From an uncultured Bacilli bacterium (GTDB taxonomy: Bacteria > Bacillota_I > Bacilli_A > RF39 > UBA660), in NCBI GenBank assembly GCA_934153945.1, contig CAKPFM010000001.1, positions 124,001 to 188,000 of the forward strand: a DNA stretch of 64,000 nucleotides. Reading direction: 5' to 3'. Of the stretch, positions 50,830 to 60,203 are shown in pieces. Position 1 is the stretch's first letter. Each line of letters starts with the position of its first letter. The position numbers were made by a program, and so were the translations under genes. The notes below the pieces were generated by a model. It did no database searches and was not told the origin of the DNA. It worked only from the letters and a program-made list of their open reading frames with translations.

Positions 50830-51769
50830 ACATGTTTAATATAAATAACTCTAGTCCAATATCTTTATCAATATTACCACTTTTAATATTATAATCTAAA
50901 TCCGCTAATTCCTCTAATTTAGATAATATTTTTTTATCAGTATAATTACGGCTTTTTTCTAATGCTTTTTTTACTCTAAATTCATGGATTTCTAATATAT
51001 CTGATATTTCATGTTCTGAATAACCTTTTTTGATTAGTAACTTAGATTGATACATAATTCTGATTTGATTAGCAAGCATTATTATTATAGCAATTGGTTC
51101 TTCACCATATTTTATCATTTCTTCTAAGCATTCTAATGCTTGTTTTTTATTAGAAAGTAATATATTGTCTATTAATTTAAAAATATCCATATCAATATTT
51201 TTATGTGTTAAATTGATAATATCATTTTCTTCTATATTTAAGTCATTTTCTTTATATATTTTTATTTTTTCAATTTCACTTGATAATAAACTTAAGTTAT
51301 TACCAACTCTATTTATTAATAAATTGACATTTTTATTATTAATTTGATATGGTTTAAATAAATTGATTACTATTTTTGATATATCATTTGTTAGATTATA
51401 TTCTTCTATTTTTCCTACATTTTTAAATAGTGTAGTTATTTTTTTTCTAGTATCTATTTTATCTTTTAAAACTACAAATATTAATATAGTATTTGAATTG
51501 TTACTGTTTAAATATTTTGTTAATAAATCGATATTTTGTTCTGGTAATTTTTTATTTGTTGAAGATGTAAATATATATGCATTATCTACTATAATCATTT
51601 TTTTATCTTGAAACATAGATATAATTGATGCATCTTCTATAATTTCATCTATTGTTGAATTTTCTAAATTATATCTATTAATATCAATATTTTCAATATT
51701 ATTTTCTTGTATTATTTTTTTAATTCTTTCATCTATTAAATATTTTTCTAATCCATATAATAAATACAT
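50828..51769 (-). CDS. holA: DNA polymerase III subunit delta
   Basis: The delta subunit opens the sliding clamp in the clamp loader. The 313-residue protein begins with MYLLYGLEKYLIDERIKKI (the YLLYGxExYLI pattern), has SMFQDKKMIIVDNAY near residue 52, and a C-terminal helical domain with EEPIAIIIMLANQIRIMYQ and the KKALEKSRNY segment. The family is divergent but the whole pattern fits. In Bacillus holA lies near rpsT and gpr; here it is about 6 kb away among the pilus genes. Confidence 0.88.
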   Translation of the reverse strand: MYLLYGLEKYLIDERIKKIIQENNIENIDINRYNLENSTIDEIIEDASIISMFQDKKMIIVDNAYIFTSSTNKKLPEQNIDLLTKYLNSNNSNTILIFVVLKDKIDTRKKITTLFKNVGKIEEYNLTNDISKIVINLFKPYQINNKNVNLLINRVGNNLSLLSSEIEKIKIYKENDLNIEENDIINLTHKNIDMDIFKLIDNILLSNKKQALECLEEMIKYGEEPIAIIIMLANQIRIMYQSKLLIKKGYSEHEISDILEIHEFRVKKALEKSRNYTDKKILSKLEELADLDYNIKSGNIDKDIGLELFILNM

Positions 51770-51816
51770 ATTACCACCTAACTAATTATATCATAAAAAA
51801 ATAAACCTATAAAGGT

Positions 51817-52209
51817 TTATCTACAATATTCTTCAGGGTCAACAACAGTATTGTTATTTACTATTTGATATTCTAATTTATGTAGTACATAAGATATTTT
51901 TATTCCCCAATTGGCTGAAAATTTTTCTTTAGTAATTGGATCAATTAGTTTATCTTCAGCATACCCATAACTTACTAAATCATTAAATGTAACTATTATA
52001 GGATTATCATCAGCATTTGCTGGTAATTTTTCAATATTATCACTTGCCCAGCTTTTTGCTTCTCCAAGAATGTTATTAAACTGAATTACACATATATTTG
52101 ATTTATTTGATTTTATAACCTTTGTAACTGTTGGTATAGCTATCATTCCAATAAGTGCTAGAACAACTAAAACACCAATTAATTCAGCTAGAGTAAATCC
52201 TTTTTTCAT
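51817..52209 (-). CDS. Major pilin-like protein (ComGC/type II pseudopilin type)
   Basis: This 130-residue prepilin has the leader MKKG before FTLAELIGVLVVLALIGMI, with the +5 glutamate and a long hydrophobic helix, and a proline near residue 25 as in ComGC and major pilins. The head has two cysteines, CVIQF and a terminal EEYCR, which may form a disulfide. It is the most ComGC-like of the three pilins. It lies next to holA rather than next to the ATPase. GGATGTGAT precedes the ATG. Confidence 0.85.
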   Translation of the reverse strand: MKKGFTLAELIGVLVVLALIGMIAIPTVTKVIKSNKSNICVIQFNNILGEAKSWASDNIEKLPANADDNPIIVTFNDLVSYGYAEDKLIDPITKEKFSANWGIKISYVLHKLEYQIVNNNTVVDPEEYCR

Positions 52210-52253
52210 ATCATCACATCCTACTATAATTTTATCAAATATTATTTATTTTT

Positions 52254-53537
52254 TCAATCTTTAATAATTAATTTACTAATATTTGAAAAATCTAGTGATT
52301 TTATTATATCTATTAATTCTTGATAATTTAATTTATCATATATTTGATAACAATCAGTTATTACTTCTTTATTTAGTAAATATTCATTTATTACTTTTTC
52401 ATTTAAACTATATATATTATCACTAATTGAAATATTGCTTGCTAGAAATATTTTTTTCTTTCTAATAAAATCTTCTTCATTTATATTTATATCTTTTAGT
52501 GATTTAGTTACTTCATCTATAAATTCATCAATTTTATCAGTATCAGCAAAAATTATATATAATAAATGTTTATCAGTATATATTTTGTCTATTCCAATAT
52601 CTGTATTAATAATATCTTTATTAATTAAATCTTCTTGTAATAATGATACATCACCAAATTTAATATTCATGTATATATTTAAATATCTTAATAAAATATT
52701 TTTATCATATTGTTTTAGAAGTTTAGCTATATTTAATTTGATTCCAATAAATACTTTTGGTATTCCAACTGATAAATTTAAAGTATCTTCTTCTTTTAAT
52801 ACATTATCTGGTTCATCATAAGTTTTAGATATTATTTTATTACTTGTTCTTACATCTCTTTTATCTTCTATATTTTTGATTGTTTGAATAGCTTCTTCTA
52901 CATCAAAATTACCAGTAATAACTAAAACCATATTTGATGGATTATAAAATGTTTCATAGCAAGAATATAAATCTTCTTTGGTAATAGATTTAATACTTTC
53001 CTCAGTTCCTATTACTGGAATTCTAATCGGATTAATTACAAAAGAGTTTTCAATTATTTTTATTTCACCAGCACGATATGGATTATCTTTATGCATTTTT
53101 AGTTCTTGTAAAATTATTCCTTTTTCTTTTTCTACATTTTCATCTGTAAAATAAGGTGACTCTACATAACTTAATAAGTATTCTAAATTTTCTTTAAATT
53201 TATCTACTCCTGAAAACAAATATGTTGTTCCAAAAAAACTTGTATATGCATTTACATCAGCACCATTCTTAGAAAAGAAAGTAAATGGATCAATACCATC
53301 TTCTTGTTCAAACATTTTATGTTCTAAAAAATGGGCTATTCCATCTGGTACTTTTATATATTCATTTTGTCCTATTGGAATAAATTCACTATCATATGAA
53401 CCATAGGCAGTAGTATAAGTAGCATATACATTATTTATTTTATTGTTTGGAATCATGTAAACATTTAATCCATTATTTAATACTTCATGATATAAATCTA
53501 AGTCTAATTTATTTAAAGGTATCTTATTCATTTTCAT
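52254..53537 (-). CDS. M16-family zinc peptidase (YmfH-like)
   Basis: This 427-residue peptidase has the inverted zinc motif HFLEHKMFE near residue 67 and a downstream metal glutamate in EKEKGIILQELKMH (about residue 141), so it is predicted active. The C-terminal domain is the inactive half of the M16 fold. The start overlaps the end of the upstream M16 gene by 14 bp, so the two are coupled and likely act as a heterodimer, like B. subtilis YmfF-YmfH or AlbF-AlbE. An alternative Met lies two codons in. Confidence 0.93.
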   Translation of the reverse strand: MKMNKIPLNKLDLDLYHEVLNNGLNVYMIPNNKINNVYATYTTAYGSYDSEFIPIGQNEYIKVPDGIAHFLEHKMFEQEDGIDPFTFFSKNGADVNAYTSFFGTTYLFSGVDKFKENLEYLLSYVESPYFTDENVEKEKGIILQELKMHKDNPYRAGEIKIIENSFVINPIRIPVIGTEESIKSITKEDLYSCYETFYNPSNMVLVITGNFDVEEAIQTIKNIEDKRDVRTSNKIISKTYDEPDNVLKEEDTLNLSVGIPKVFIGIKLNIAKLLKQYDKNILLRYLNIYMNIKFGDVSLLQEDLINKDIINTDIGIDKIYTDKHLLYIIFADTDKIDEFIDEVTKSLKDININEEDFIRKKKIFLASNISISDNIYSLNEKVINEYLLNKEVITDCYQIYDKLNYQELIDIIKSLDFSNISKLIIKD

Positions 53538-54777
53538 TCTTTCCTTTCAATAAATATGTAGCATTTAATGATATTTTGTGCGCTAAAGCAATAATATCTT
53601 CTTTTGTAATTTTGTTTATTTTATTTATTCTTTCATCTACTAAATCTAAATTGTAATAAACATGAGCTAGATACATATTTATTATAGATAATGGATTATC
53701 TAATATTTCTTTCCAAGCATTTTTATATGTTACTTTTGCTTTTTCTATATCTTCTTCGGATATTTTTCCATTTGCTATATCTTGTATAGCTTCTTTTACT
53801 AAAGTAACTGCTTTATCATAGTTTTCACTTTCTAATCCTACATTTATCTCTAACATTTGGTAAAATAATACATAATTAGAATCAGCATAATAACATAATG
53901 AATTATCTTGTCTTAGTTTTTTAAATAATAATGAATCACTACTTCCACCTAGAATAAATGAATATATATATGTAGTGTACATTTTTTCTTGTTCTGTTAA
54001 ATTGTTTAAATTATATGCCATTACTAGTTTACTTTGACTATAATTTCCTTCATCTATTTGTTCAATAGTATTGTTTTTTACTAGTGAATAAACAGAATCA
54101 TTATATATTTTTGATTTAATTGGTAATTTATCAAACAAGGAAACTATATCATCATTTACATCCCCTATTATTGAAATATCAACTTGACTATTATTTATAA
54201 TATCATGATATATATTAATTAAATCATCATTTGTTATATTATTTATTTCATCAAGATAAAAATATGGTGAAAAAGCATATAATGATTCTGATGAAATTAA
54301 GTTTCGCATTTTTATCACACTATATTGATTTGGACTATCGGGAATACTTTTAATATCTTCTAAGTATCCTCTTTTGGCTAATTCTACTAGTTTGTCATCA
54401 AATTTATTATCTTTTATTAAAGGATTAAATAACACTTCCTTTATAAATTCTATAACTTGTTCATTTGTATTTTCTAAAGTATATTTATTATCTAAAAAAG
54501 AGGCTGTTAATGAAAATAAATTATAACTACCTGCTTTTTTATTTTTAATATTAAGTGAAGCACCAAATAAGTCTTCACATTTTATTTCTAATTCTCTTCT
54601 TGTTTTATATTTATTAGTACCAAGTATTAATAAATTACATAAAATATCTTTTTTAATAACATCTATTTTATTTGTTATAGGTTGTTTAAAAGATATATTT
54701 ATAACGTTTTTTTTGAATTTTTTAGTTTTAATTAAATGAATTTGGTAATTTTGTTTATTAATTTTTGTGTAGTTCAT
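53524..54777 (-). CDS. M16-family peptidase-like protein lacking the zinc motif (YmfF-like)
   Basis: This 417-residue M16-fold protein has no HxxEH: the corresponding N-terminal region reads NLLILGTNKYKTRRELE, so it is probably the non-catalytic partner of the YmfH-like peptidase downstream. C-terminal M16 features are visible (YIYSFILGGSSDSLLFKKLR, then DNSLCYYADSNYV). It is co-translated with the active subunit. Pairs of this type process peptides in the cytosol or near the membrane. The ATG follows GGGG closely. Confidence 0.9.
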   Translation of the reverse strand: MNYTKINKQNYQIHLIKTKKFKKNVINISFKQPITNKIDVIKKDILCNLLILGTNKYKTRRELEIKCEDLFGASLNIKNKKAGSYNLFSLTASFLDNKYTLENTNEQVIEFIKEVLFNPLIKDNKFDDKLVELAKRGYLEDIKSIPDSPNQYSVIKMRNLISSESLYAFSPYFYLDEINNITNDDLINIYHDIINNSQVDISIIGDVNDDIVSLFDKLPIKSKIYNDSVYSLVKNNTIEQIDEGNYSQSKLVMAYNLNNLTEQEKMYTTYIYSFILGGSSDSLLFKKLRQDNSLCYYADSNYVLFYQMLEINVGLESENYDKAVTLVKEAIQDIANGKISEEDIEKAKVTYKNAWKEILDNPLSIINMYLAHVYYNLDLVDERINKINKITKEDIIALAHKISLNATYLLKGKNENE

Positions 54778-54786
54778 ATTTTCCCC

Positions 54787-55488
54787 CTATAATTTGATTG
54801 CTGATTCAAGTGCTAGAGTAATCATTTCTGTTAATGAATTTTGTCTTTCGTCACTAGTCATTTCTTGTTTTGTTACAAAACTATCTGATATAGTTAGTAT
54901 ACATGCTGCTTTTTTATGTAATACTTTGGCATTATGAAATAAAGCAAATGATTCCATTTCTACTGCTTTAAGATTGTTTTTTTTGACAAAATCATCTTCT
55001 TTATCATGATAAAATACATCACTAGAATAAATGTTTTCTTTTTTGATTTTTAAATTTAATTCTTTAGAAGTATTTTCTATTACATTATTTATTTCTGCAT
55101 TACCTTCTATATGATTTAATAGATAGCCATTTTGAACGTATGCATAACTACTATCTGAATAAGAACTATTAACAAGAACTAAATCTTTAACATTTAAATC
55201 TTCTACATATGATCCCGCAGAACCTATTCTAATTATATTATCTACATCATAAAACTTAAATAATTCATATGAATAAATACCTATACTAGGCATTCCCATA
55301 CCGGAAGCCATAATCGTTAATTCTTTTCCTTTATATGTTCCAGTATAGGCATATATATTTCTTACTTTATTTACTAATCTAGGATTTTCTAAGAAATTTT
55401 CAGCAATGTATTTTGCTCTTAAAGGATCTCCTGGCATTAGTACTGTTTTTGCTATTTCATTAATTTTTGCTTCATTATGAGCTGTCAT
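54787..55488 (-). CDS. deoD: Purine-nucleoside phosphorylase, DeoD type
   Basis: DeoD cleaves purine nucleosides with phosphate to the base and ribose-1-phosphate, which DeoB (36223-37380) then uses. The 233-residue protein shows VLMPGDPLRAKYIAENFLEN at residue 17, MASGMGMPSIGIYSYELF near 60, RIGSAGSY, VEMESFALF near 178, and the catalytic Asp in TISDSF near residue 203. Length and motifs are those of the hexameric family. GGATGTGAT precedes the ATG. It lies 9 bp upstream of the M16 gene pair in the same direction. Confidence 0.97.
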   Translation of the reverse strand: MTAHNEAKINEIAKTVLMPGDPLRAKYIAENFLENPRLVNKVRNIYAYTGTYKGKELTIMASGMGMPSIGIYSYELFKFYDVDNIIRIGSAGSYVEDLNVKDLVLVNSSYSDSSYAYVQNGYLLNHIEGNAEINNVIENTSKELNLKIKKENIYSSDVFYHDKEDDFVKKNNLKAVEMESFALFHNAKVLHKKAACILTISDSFVTKQEMTSDERQNSLTEMITLALESAIKL

Positions 55489-55522
55489 ATTATCACATCC
55501 TAGTATTATTATATCATTATTT

Positions 55523-55978
55523 TTAATTTTTTATTAGATTTTCTTGTAATTTAATAAATTCATCTGTAGCTGGATCGTTATAATTCATTGAAATTTTTAA
55601 TCTTTTGCCTGTTTTTATATAATATTCTAATTCTCTTTTATTTAGTTTTTCATTTATATACATATCAATTAATTCTTTGTAATTATCTTTATTTAGAATT
55701 AATAGGTATGTATTCCAATCTACTTTATTTAAAGTTTTAATATCAATATCTTTACATAAATCATAAAATTTTTGAATTTTAGTCAAGTTCTTTTTTGATA
55801 GTGATATAACTAGTCCATATCTTTTTCTTAAATAAGAATCTAACATTATTATCTTATAGTAGTTAGCTTTATTTTGATTTAGTATCTTCCCTATTTCATA
55901 AAATAAATTAATTACATCTTTACTTTTTATTTTTTTAGTTAAAAATATTTCTATTTCTTTATTTATTTGCTCATTCAT
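55523..55978 (-). CDS. DUF1016_N-like protein without nuclease domain
   Basis: This 151-residue protein resembles the N-terminal helical domain of DUF1016/YhcG-type PDDEXK nucleases: NLFYEIGKILNQNKANYYK, then KKNLTKIQKFYDLC, a VDWNTYLLIL box (family LSWTHY-like) and NKRELEYYIKTGKRL. The C-terminal nuclease domain of ~200 residues is absent and the frame ends cleanly. It could be a stand-alone helix-turn-helix-like domain or a decayed remnant. GAGAGGAAG precedes the ATG. It is about 35 bp upstream of deoD. Confidence 0.6.
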   Translation of the reverse strand: MNEQINKEIEIFLTKKIKSKDVINLFYEIGKILNQNKANYYKIIMLDSYLRKRYGLVISLSKKNLTKIQKFYDLCKDIDIKTLNKVDWNTYLLILNKDNYKELIDMYINEKLNKRELEYYIKTGKRLKISMNYNDPATDEFIKLQENLIKN

Positions 55979-56156
55979 TTTTTTACTTCCTCTCTATTAG
56001 ACAAATAGTGAATATTGCCTATTTAATTCTAACACACATTGTAACTATTTTAAAGCAAATAACTAAACAAAATAAATTTTCTTTATAAATAAATTTCAAT
56101 TTTATCAATTTAATAATATCATATAAACATATGTTTGTAAATATAAAAGAAAAGAA

Positions 56157-56176
56157 AAAGTATAAAATATACTTTA
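56157..56176 (-). terminator. Terminator of the polysaccharide deacetylase gene
   Basis: AAAGTATA / TATACTTT with a 2-4-nt loop and T-rich tail on the minus strand, next to the stop codon. Confidence 0.7.
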
Positions 56177-57691
56177 ACTTATCATATTTATAAATTGATT
56201 CATAGTTATACTATCATATATTGGATATCTTGGAATTAGATATCTATTACTTTTTCTCGTTGAATCATGAAATCCACCAGCAAATGCTACTTCAAAACCT
56301 GCTTCTTTTATTGCTTCTATACTAAGACTATCATATTTATAAAATGGATAACAAAAAGCTTGTGAAGTGTTTAATTTTTGTATTGATTTTTTTAAATCTT
56401 GTATTTTTTCAATTTTATTTAAACATAGTAGTTTTTCCTTACCACAATTTCCAACAATATGTATATCATCACCATGTGATTCTATTTCTAGATATGGAGA
56501 CACATATTTTTCTTTTGGCCACCATGCAGTTATTAAGAATAAAGTAGCATGTATTTGATATTTATTTAATAAGTATGGTAAATGTGTATCAGTACCAAAT
56601 GCCCCATCATCTACTGTTAGTAGTACTGATTTATCTGGAAGTTCTATTTTTCCATCATACCAATCAATATATTCTCTCATTGTTAGAGTTCTATAGCCAT
56701 TTTCATTTAAATATTTTAGTTGTTCTTCAAATTTTGTTATATTTAAACATATTGTTTCGTGGCAATTTTCTCCAGTAGCATAGAAAAAGTGATAATTTAA
56801 TACAGGGATTGATGAAGCATATTTAGTATCATCAATATTTTTTTCTATTATTGTTTTACCTTCTAAAATAAATTTTATATCTGATATATTGGTATTGTTA
56901 TTTATTTTATAAGAATTTTTGTTATTGATAGTACTTACCTGATTATTTATATTGATATCACCTTTTGAATATATATTATTAGTTATATTTTCTGTTTCAC
57001 TTATTAATAATATACTATTTTGTGGTAAAACAATATTGCCATTTATCCAATCATTATATTCATTTATATTAATATAATTTACTTTTTGTTCATTTAAATA
57101 ATTGATAATTTCTTCATATTTTACTTTTTTTAATGAATCGTTATATTTATTATTTTCTTCTATATTACATAAGTATAAAACTGGTATAAAGGAAGCATTA
57201 TTATTTTCACCATCAATTATTATTTCTTTTACATCTTGTTTTTTAATAGTAAAATATTGATTTAAAAAGTATATTAAATATTCATCATCAAATTTTTTAT
57301 ATATATCAAATTTTAGTGTTTTATCAATATGTATTTGTTTAGTATTTTCTTTATATAAATCAAATGATTCATTAGTAATAATGATTTCATTAAATTTATT
57401 TAAATTGTTATTATTGTCAATATAATCAGTTTTAATATGATGGAAATCTATATAATAATTTTCACTTTTTATTTTATATTTTTTATTTATTTTACTTTCT
57501 AAATATAAATATGTATTTGGTTCTATTTTACCAATTACATTATTGTTTTCGTCATATAAATTTATCTTTTTAGTTGTTTTAACTATTTCACTATAATTGT
57601 TTTCAAATAAATTATTTTCATGTATAAAGTATATTATAATGCTTAATATAACAACTATAATTAAAGATAATATAATAAATATCTTTTTCAT
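56174..57691 (-). CDS. Exported polysaccharide deacetylase-family protein
   Basis: This 505-residue protein has an N-terminal membrane anchor (about residues 3-24), an extracellular SH3-like or beta-rich region, and a C-terminal NodB domain. The NodB motifs are visible: VLLTVDDGAFGTDTHLPYLL near residue 355 (catalytic Asp and metal Asp), EIESHGDDIH for the metal histidines near residue 403, and QAFCYPFYKYD near 447. A second, inactive NodB-like segment may precede it (about residues 165-230, with WINGNIVLPQNSILLI mirroring WYDGKIELPDKSVLLT). The enzyme probably deacetylates a cell-wall or surface glycan. AAGGGG precedes the ATG. Confidence 0.85.
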   Translation of the reverse strand: MKKIFIILSLIIVVILSIIIYFIHENNLFENNYSEIVKTTKKINLYDENNNVIGKIEPNTYLYLESKINKKYKIKSENYYIDFHHIKTDYIDNNNNLNKFNEIIITNESFDLYKENTKQIHIDKTLKFDIYKKFDDEYLIYFLNQYFTIKKQDVKEIIIDGENNNASFIPVLYLCNIEENNKYNDSLKKVKYEEIINYLNEQKVNYININEYNDWINGNIVLPQNSILLISETENITNNIYSKGDININNQVSTINNKNSYKINNNTNISDIKFILEGKTIIEKNIDDTKYASSIPVLNYHFFYATGENCHETICLNITKFEEQLKYLNENGYRTLTMREYIDWYDGKIELPDKSVLLTVDDGAFGTDTHLPYLLNKYQIHATLFLITAWWPKEKYVSPYLEIESHGDDIHIVGNCGKEKLLCLNKIEKIQDLKKSIQKLNTSQAFCYPFYKYDSLSIEAIKEAGFEVAFAGGFHDSTRKSNRYLIPRYPIYDSITMNQFINMIS

Positions 57692-57703
57692 AATTAACCC
57701 CTT

Positions 57704-58552
57704 TTATAATTTGTATTTTTGATTAAATTTTTCTATTTGACTTTTTCTTTTTACTTTTACTAAACTAACTTCTTCTTGTTCATGAAACAAGTTTAGTTTA
57801 GAATTTTCTATATTATATACTGGATACATTGTTAAAATATCATTATCCCATGTAGCAATTACTAATATAGTATTACAATTCTTCTTATTTTCACTTATTC
57901 CAATATTTTGATTTAATTTAAAATAATAATATTTTGATATATCTTTAATACTTTGTTTTAGATTGTCATTTAATAATTTTTGATTTATTTTATTAACTAG
58001 TTCATATATATTAATATTGCTATTAAAATATGAACTTTCTATAGGATGATTTTCAAAACTATGTTCATTTATAATATGATCAATAGTTACATCTAAATTT
58101 ATTGGGTTCATTTTAAAGTAATGATATTTTTCATATTTTATTGGATCTAAAGTATATAATTTAGTAGCTAAAAAGTTTTTTATGACATCAAAATCATTAC
58201 CAAATTTTTCTTGAATTTTTTCATCTTCATTTTTTAGTAAACAGAAATATTTATAAGCTTCTTCAATTTCATTTAAAGAAATATATATTAGAATAAGTTC
58301 ATATAAAAAATAATTGCGGTTTTTAGAATATAACATTGGAATTGCTACATCAATTGCTTCTTCAAATTTTTCATTTTCTCTTAATGATTGAACAAATGAT
58401 AACAATAAATATTCATTTTTATTATCATTGTTTGTTTTATTAAAATAATTTCTTAAGTATTTTTCTGCTTTAACATATTTTTGCTCTTTTAATAGTTCTT
58501 GAATTTTTTTATGAAAGTTTATTTCTTTGTAATTCATTTTTTTATAGTTCAT
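57704..58552 (-). CDS. TPR-like hypothetical protein
   Basis: This 282-residue protein is not assigned. Residues about 10-130 have a tetratricopeptide-like helical pattern (EQKYVKAEKYLRNYFNK, NEKFEEAIDVAIPML, LNEIEEAYKYFCLL). The second half is mixed and ends in a basic tail. There is no signal peptide. It lies 12 bp upstream of the deacetylase gene in the same direction, so it is likely the first gene of that transcript. The ribosome site (GAAAGTGA) is weak. Confidence 0.68.
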   Translation of the reverse strand: MNYKKMNYKEINFHKKIQELLKEQKYVKAEKYLRNYFNKTNNDNKNEYLLLSFVQSLRENEKFEEAIDVAIPMLYSKNRNYFLYELILIYISLNEIEEAYKYFCLLKNEDEKIQEKFGNDFDVIKNFLATKLYTLDPIKYEKYHYFKMNPINLDVTIDHIINEHSFENHPIESSYFNSNINIYELVNKINQKLLNDNLKQSIKDISKYYYFKLNQNIGISENKKNCNTILVIATWDNDILTMYPVYNIENSKLNLFHEQEEVSLVKVKRKSQIEKFNQKYKL

Positions 58553-58605
58553 AATTTCACTTTCTTTCTTGTACCCTATTTTATCATAGTAACTTTTTTT
58601 GTCAA

Positions 58606-58626
58606 GAAAAAAAGCCTTTAGGCTTA
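58606..58626 (-). terminator. Terminator of pyk
   Basis: AAGCCT / AGGCTT with a 2-nt loop region and a T7 tail on the minus strand, overlapping the pyk stop. Confidence 0.7.
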
Positions 58627-60036
58627 TATCTCTTCTATTTTCATTAAGTTTGTTGTCTTTTTTACACCTTTATTTGGGAATCCGCCAGTTACAACAATAA
58701 TATCTTTTGGTTGCATTGGTACAAATTCTCTAGCTTTTTTAATTGATTGTTCTATTACTTCATCTGTAGTATTTAACATTGGTACAAATGTAGTATAAAC
58801 ACCCCAGTTTAAAGCTAAAGAACGACATACAGCTTCATCTGGACATGCAGCTAGTATAGGACAATTTGGTCTTAAATTACTTATTTTTCTTGCTGTAAAT
58901 CCTGATACAGTAGCAGCTACTATAACTTTAGCATTTAACATATTAGCACTTTCTACAACACTATTAGCTATAGTTTGAGTAATACCAATTTGTTTTTTGT
59001 ATTCAAATTCTGGATTAACTTCACGATGTTGTTCAGCATTTTCAGCAATATTTGCCATGTATCTAACTGTTTCAATTGGATAATTACCCATAGTAGTTTC
59101 ACCACTTAACATAACAGCGTCTGCTCCTGACATAACAGCATATGCTACATCTGATACTTCTGCTCTAGTTGGTCTTGCTGATTTTTTCATTGATTCAAGC
59201 ATTTCAGTTGCTACAACACAAATTTTTCCTTGTTCACGACATTTTTTAATCATTAATTTTTCTAAGAATGGTAATTCTTCCATAGGAACTTCTACACCTA
59301 AGTCTCCTCTAGCTACCATTATACCATCACTTACTTCAACTATTTCATCAAGATTTTCTACACCTGTAGTACTTTCTATTTTTGAAATTATTTTCATATC
59401 TTCTCTATTGTGTTCTTTTAATATTTCTTTAGCAGCTAGTACATCATCTTTTGTTGAAACAAATGATAAAGCTATAAAGTCTCCTTCATGTTCACAAGCA
59501 TAGATAATATCTTCTCTATCTTGTTCTCCAATGAATGGAATATCTAAGTGAACTCCTGGAACACTTAAACTTTTTTTGTTTCCTAAAACTCCACCATTTA
59601 TTACTTTACAAGTTACTCCACCGTCATTATCTTCACTTATTACTTCTATTTTCATTAAGCCATTTTCTAGTAGTATTACATCTCCTACTTTTAATGAATC
59701 GATAGCTTGTGGGTGATTTACTGTAAATTTTTCTTCATTTCCTAGTACGTTTTCTTTTACAACTCTTATTGTTTTTCCTTCAACTAAGTTGATTTCACCA
59801 TTTTCTAACATACCATTTCTAAATTCTGGTCCTTTTGTATCATATAATATTGCTATATTAGCTCCAGTTCTTTTTCTTACTTCTATTACTGATGCTACTA
59901 CGCCTTCTTTTTCTTCTTTTGTAGCATGTGAAAAGTTAATACGAGCTACGTTCATACCATTTTTTACCATTTGTTCCATAATATCTGGATTACAACTAGC
60001 TGGTCCAATACTACAAATAATTTTTGTTTTTTTCAT
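58624..60036 (-). CDS. pyk: Pyruvate kinase
   Basis: Pyruvate kinase makes ATP and pyruvate from phosphoenolpyruvate. The 470-residue protein has TKIICSIGPASCNPDIM at the start, NVARINFSHA, the DTKGPEFRNG region, MVARGDLGVEVP near residue 240, and the active-site IISKIESTTGVENLDEI lysine region. KSARPTRAEVSDVAYAVMSG follows. It lacks the extra PEP-utiliser-like C-terminal domain of B. subtilis Pyk, so it is the short form. GAGGAAG precedes the ATG. Confidence 0.97.
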   Translation of the reverse strand: MKKTKIICSIGPASCNPDIMEQMVKNGMNVARINFSHATKEEKEGVVASVIEVRKRTGANIAILYDTKGPEFRNGMLENGEINLVEGKTIRVVKENVLGNEEKFTVNHPQAIDSLKVGDVILLENGLMKIEVISEDNDGGVTCKVINGGVLGNKKSLSVPGVHLDIPFIGEQDREDIIYACEHEGDFIALSFVSTKDDVLAAKEILKEHNREDMKIISKIESTTGVENLDEIVEVSDGIMVARGDLGVEVPMEELPFLEKLMIKKCREQGKICVVATEMLESMKKSARPTRAEVSDVAYAVMSGADAVMLSGETTMGNYPIETVRYMANIAENAEQHREVNPEFEYKKQIGITQTIANSVVESANMLNAKVIVAATVSGFTARKISNLRPNCPILAACPDEAVCRSLALNWGVYTTFVPMLNTTDEVIEQSIKKAREFVPMQPKDIIVVTGGFPNKGVKKTTNLMKIEEI

Positions 60037-60117
60037 ATTTACTTCCTCTTTCCTTACAACTACATAATTTTATCACAATTTTGTAATAATTTAAATAGTT
60101 TTTTTATTATTTTTTAA

Positions 60118-60142
60118 AGAAAAAAGAACATAATGTTCTTTT
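60118..60142 (-). terminator. Terminator of the PP2C-like gene
   Basis: AAAAGAACA / TGTTCTTTT with a TAA loop, about 65 nt after the stop on the minus strand. Confidence 0.75.
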
Positions 60143-60203
60143 AAATTTGTTACTGATAGTTTTAATGATTTTTTCATATTATATTTGATATATTTAAAAT
60201 TTA

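Noticed and set aside
56126..56137. LexA-type operator (AAACATATGTTT)
   Set aside because: The core resembles an SOS box, but both outer CG positions are missing and it is about 150 bp from any start with no promoter overlap.
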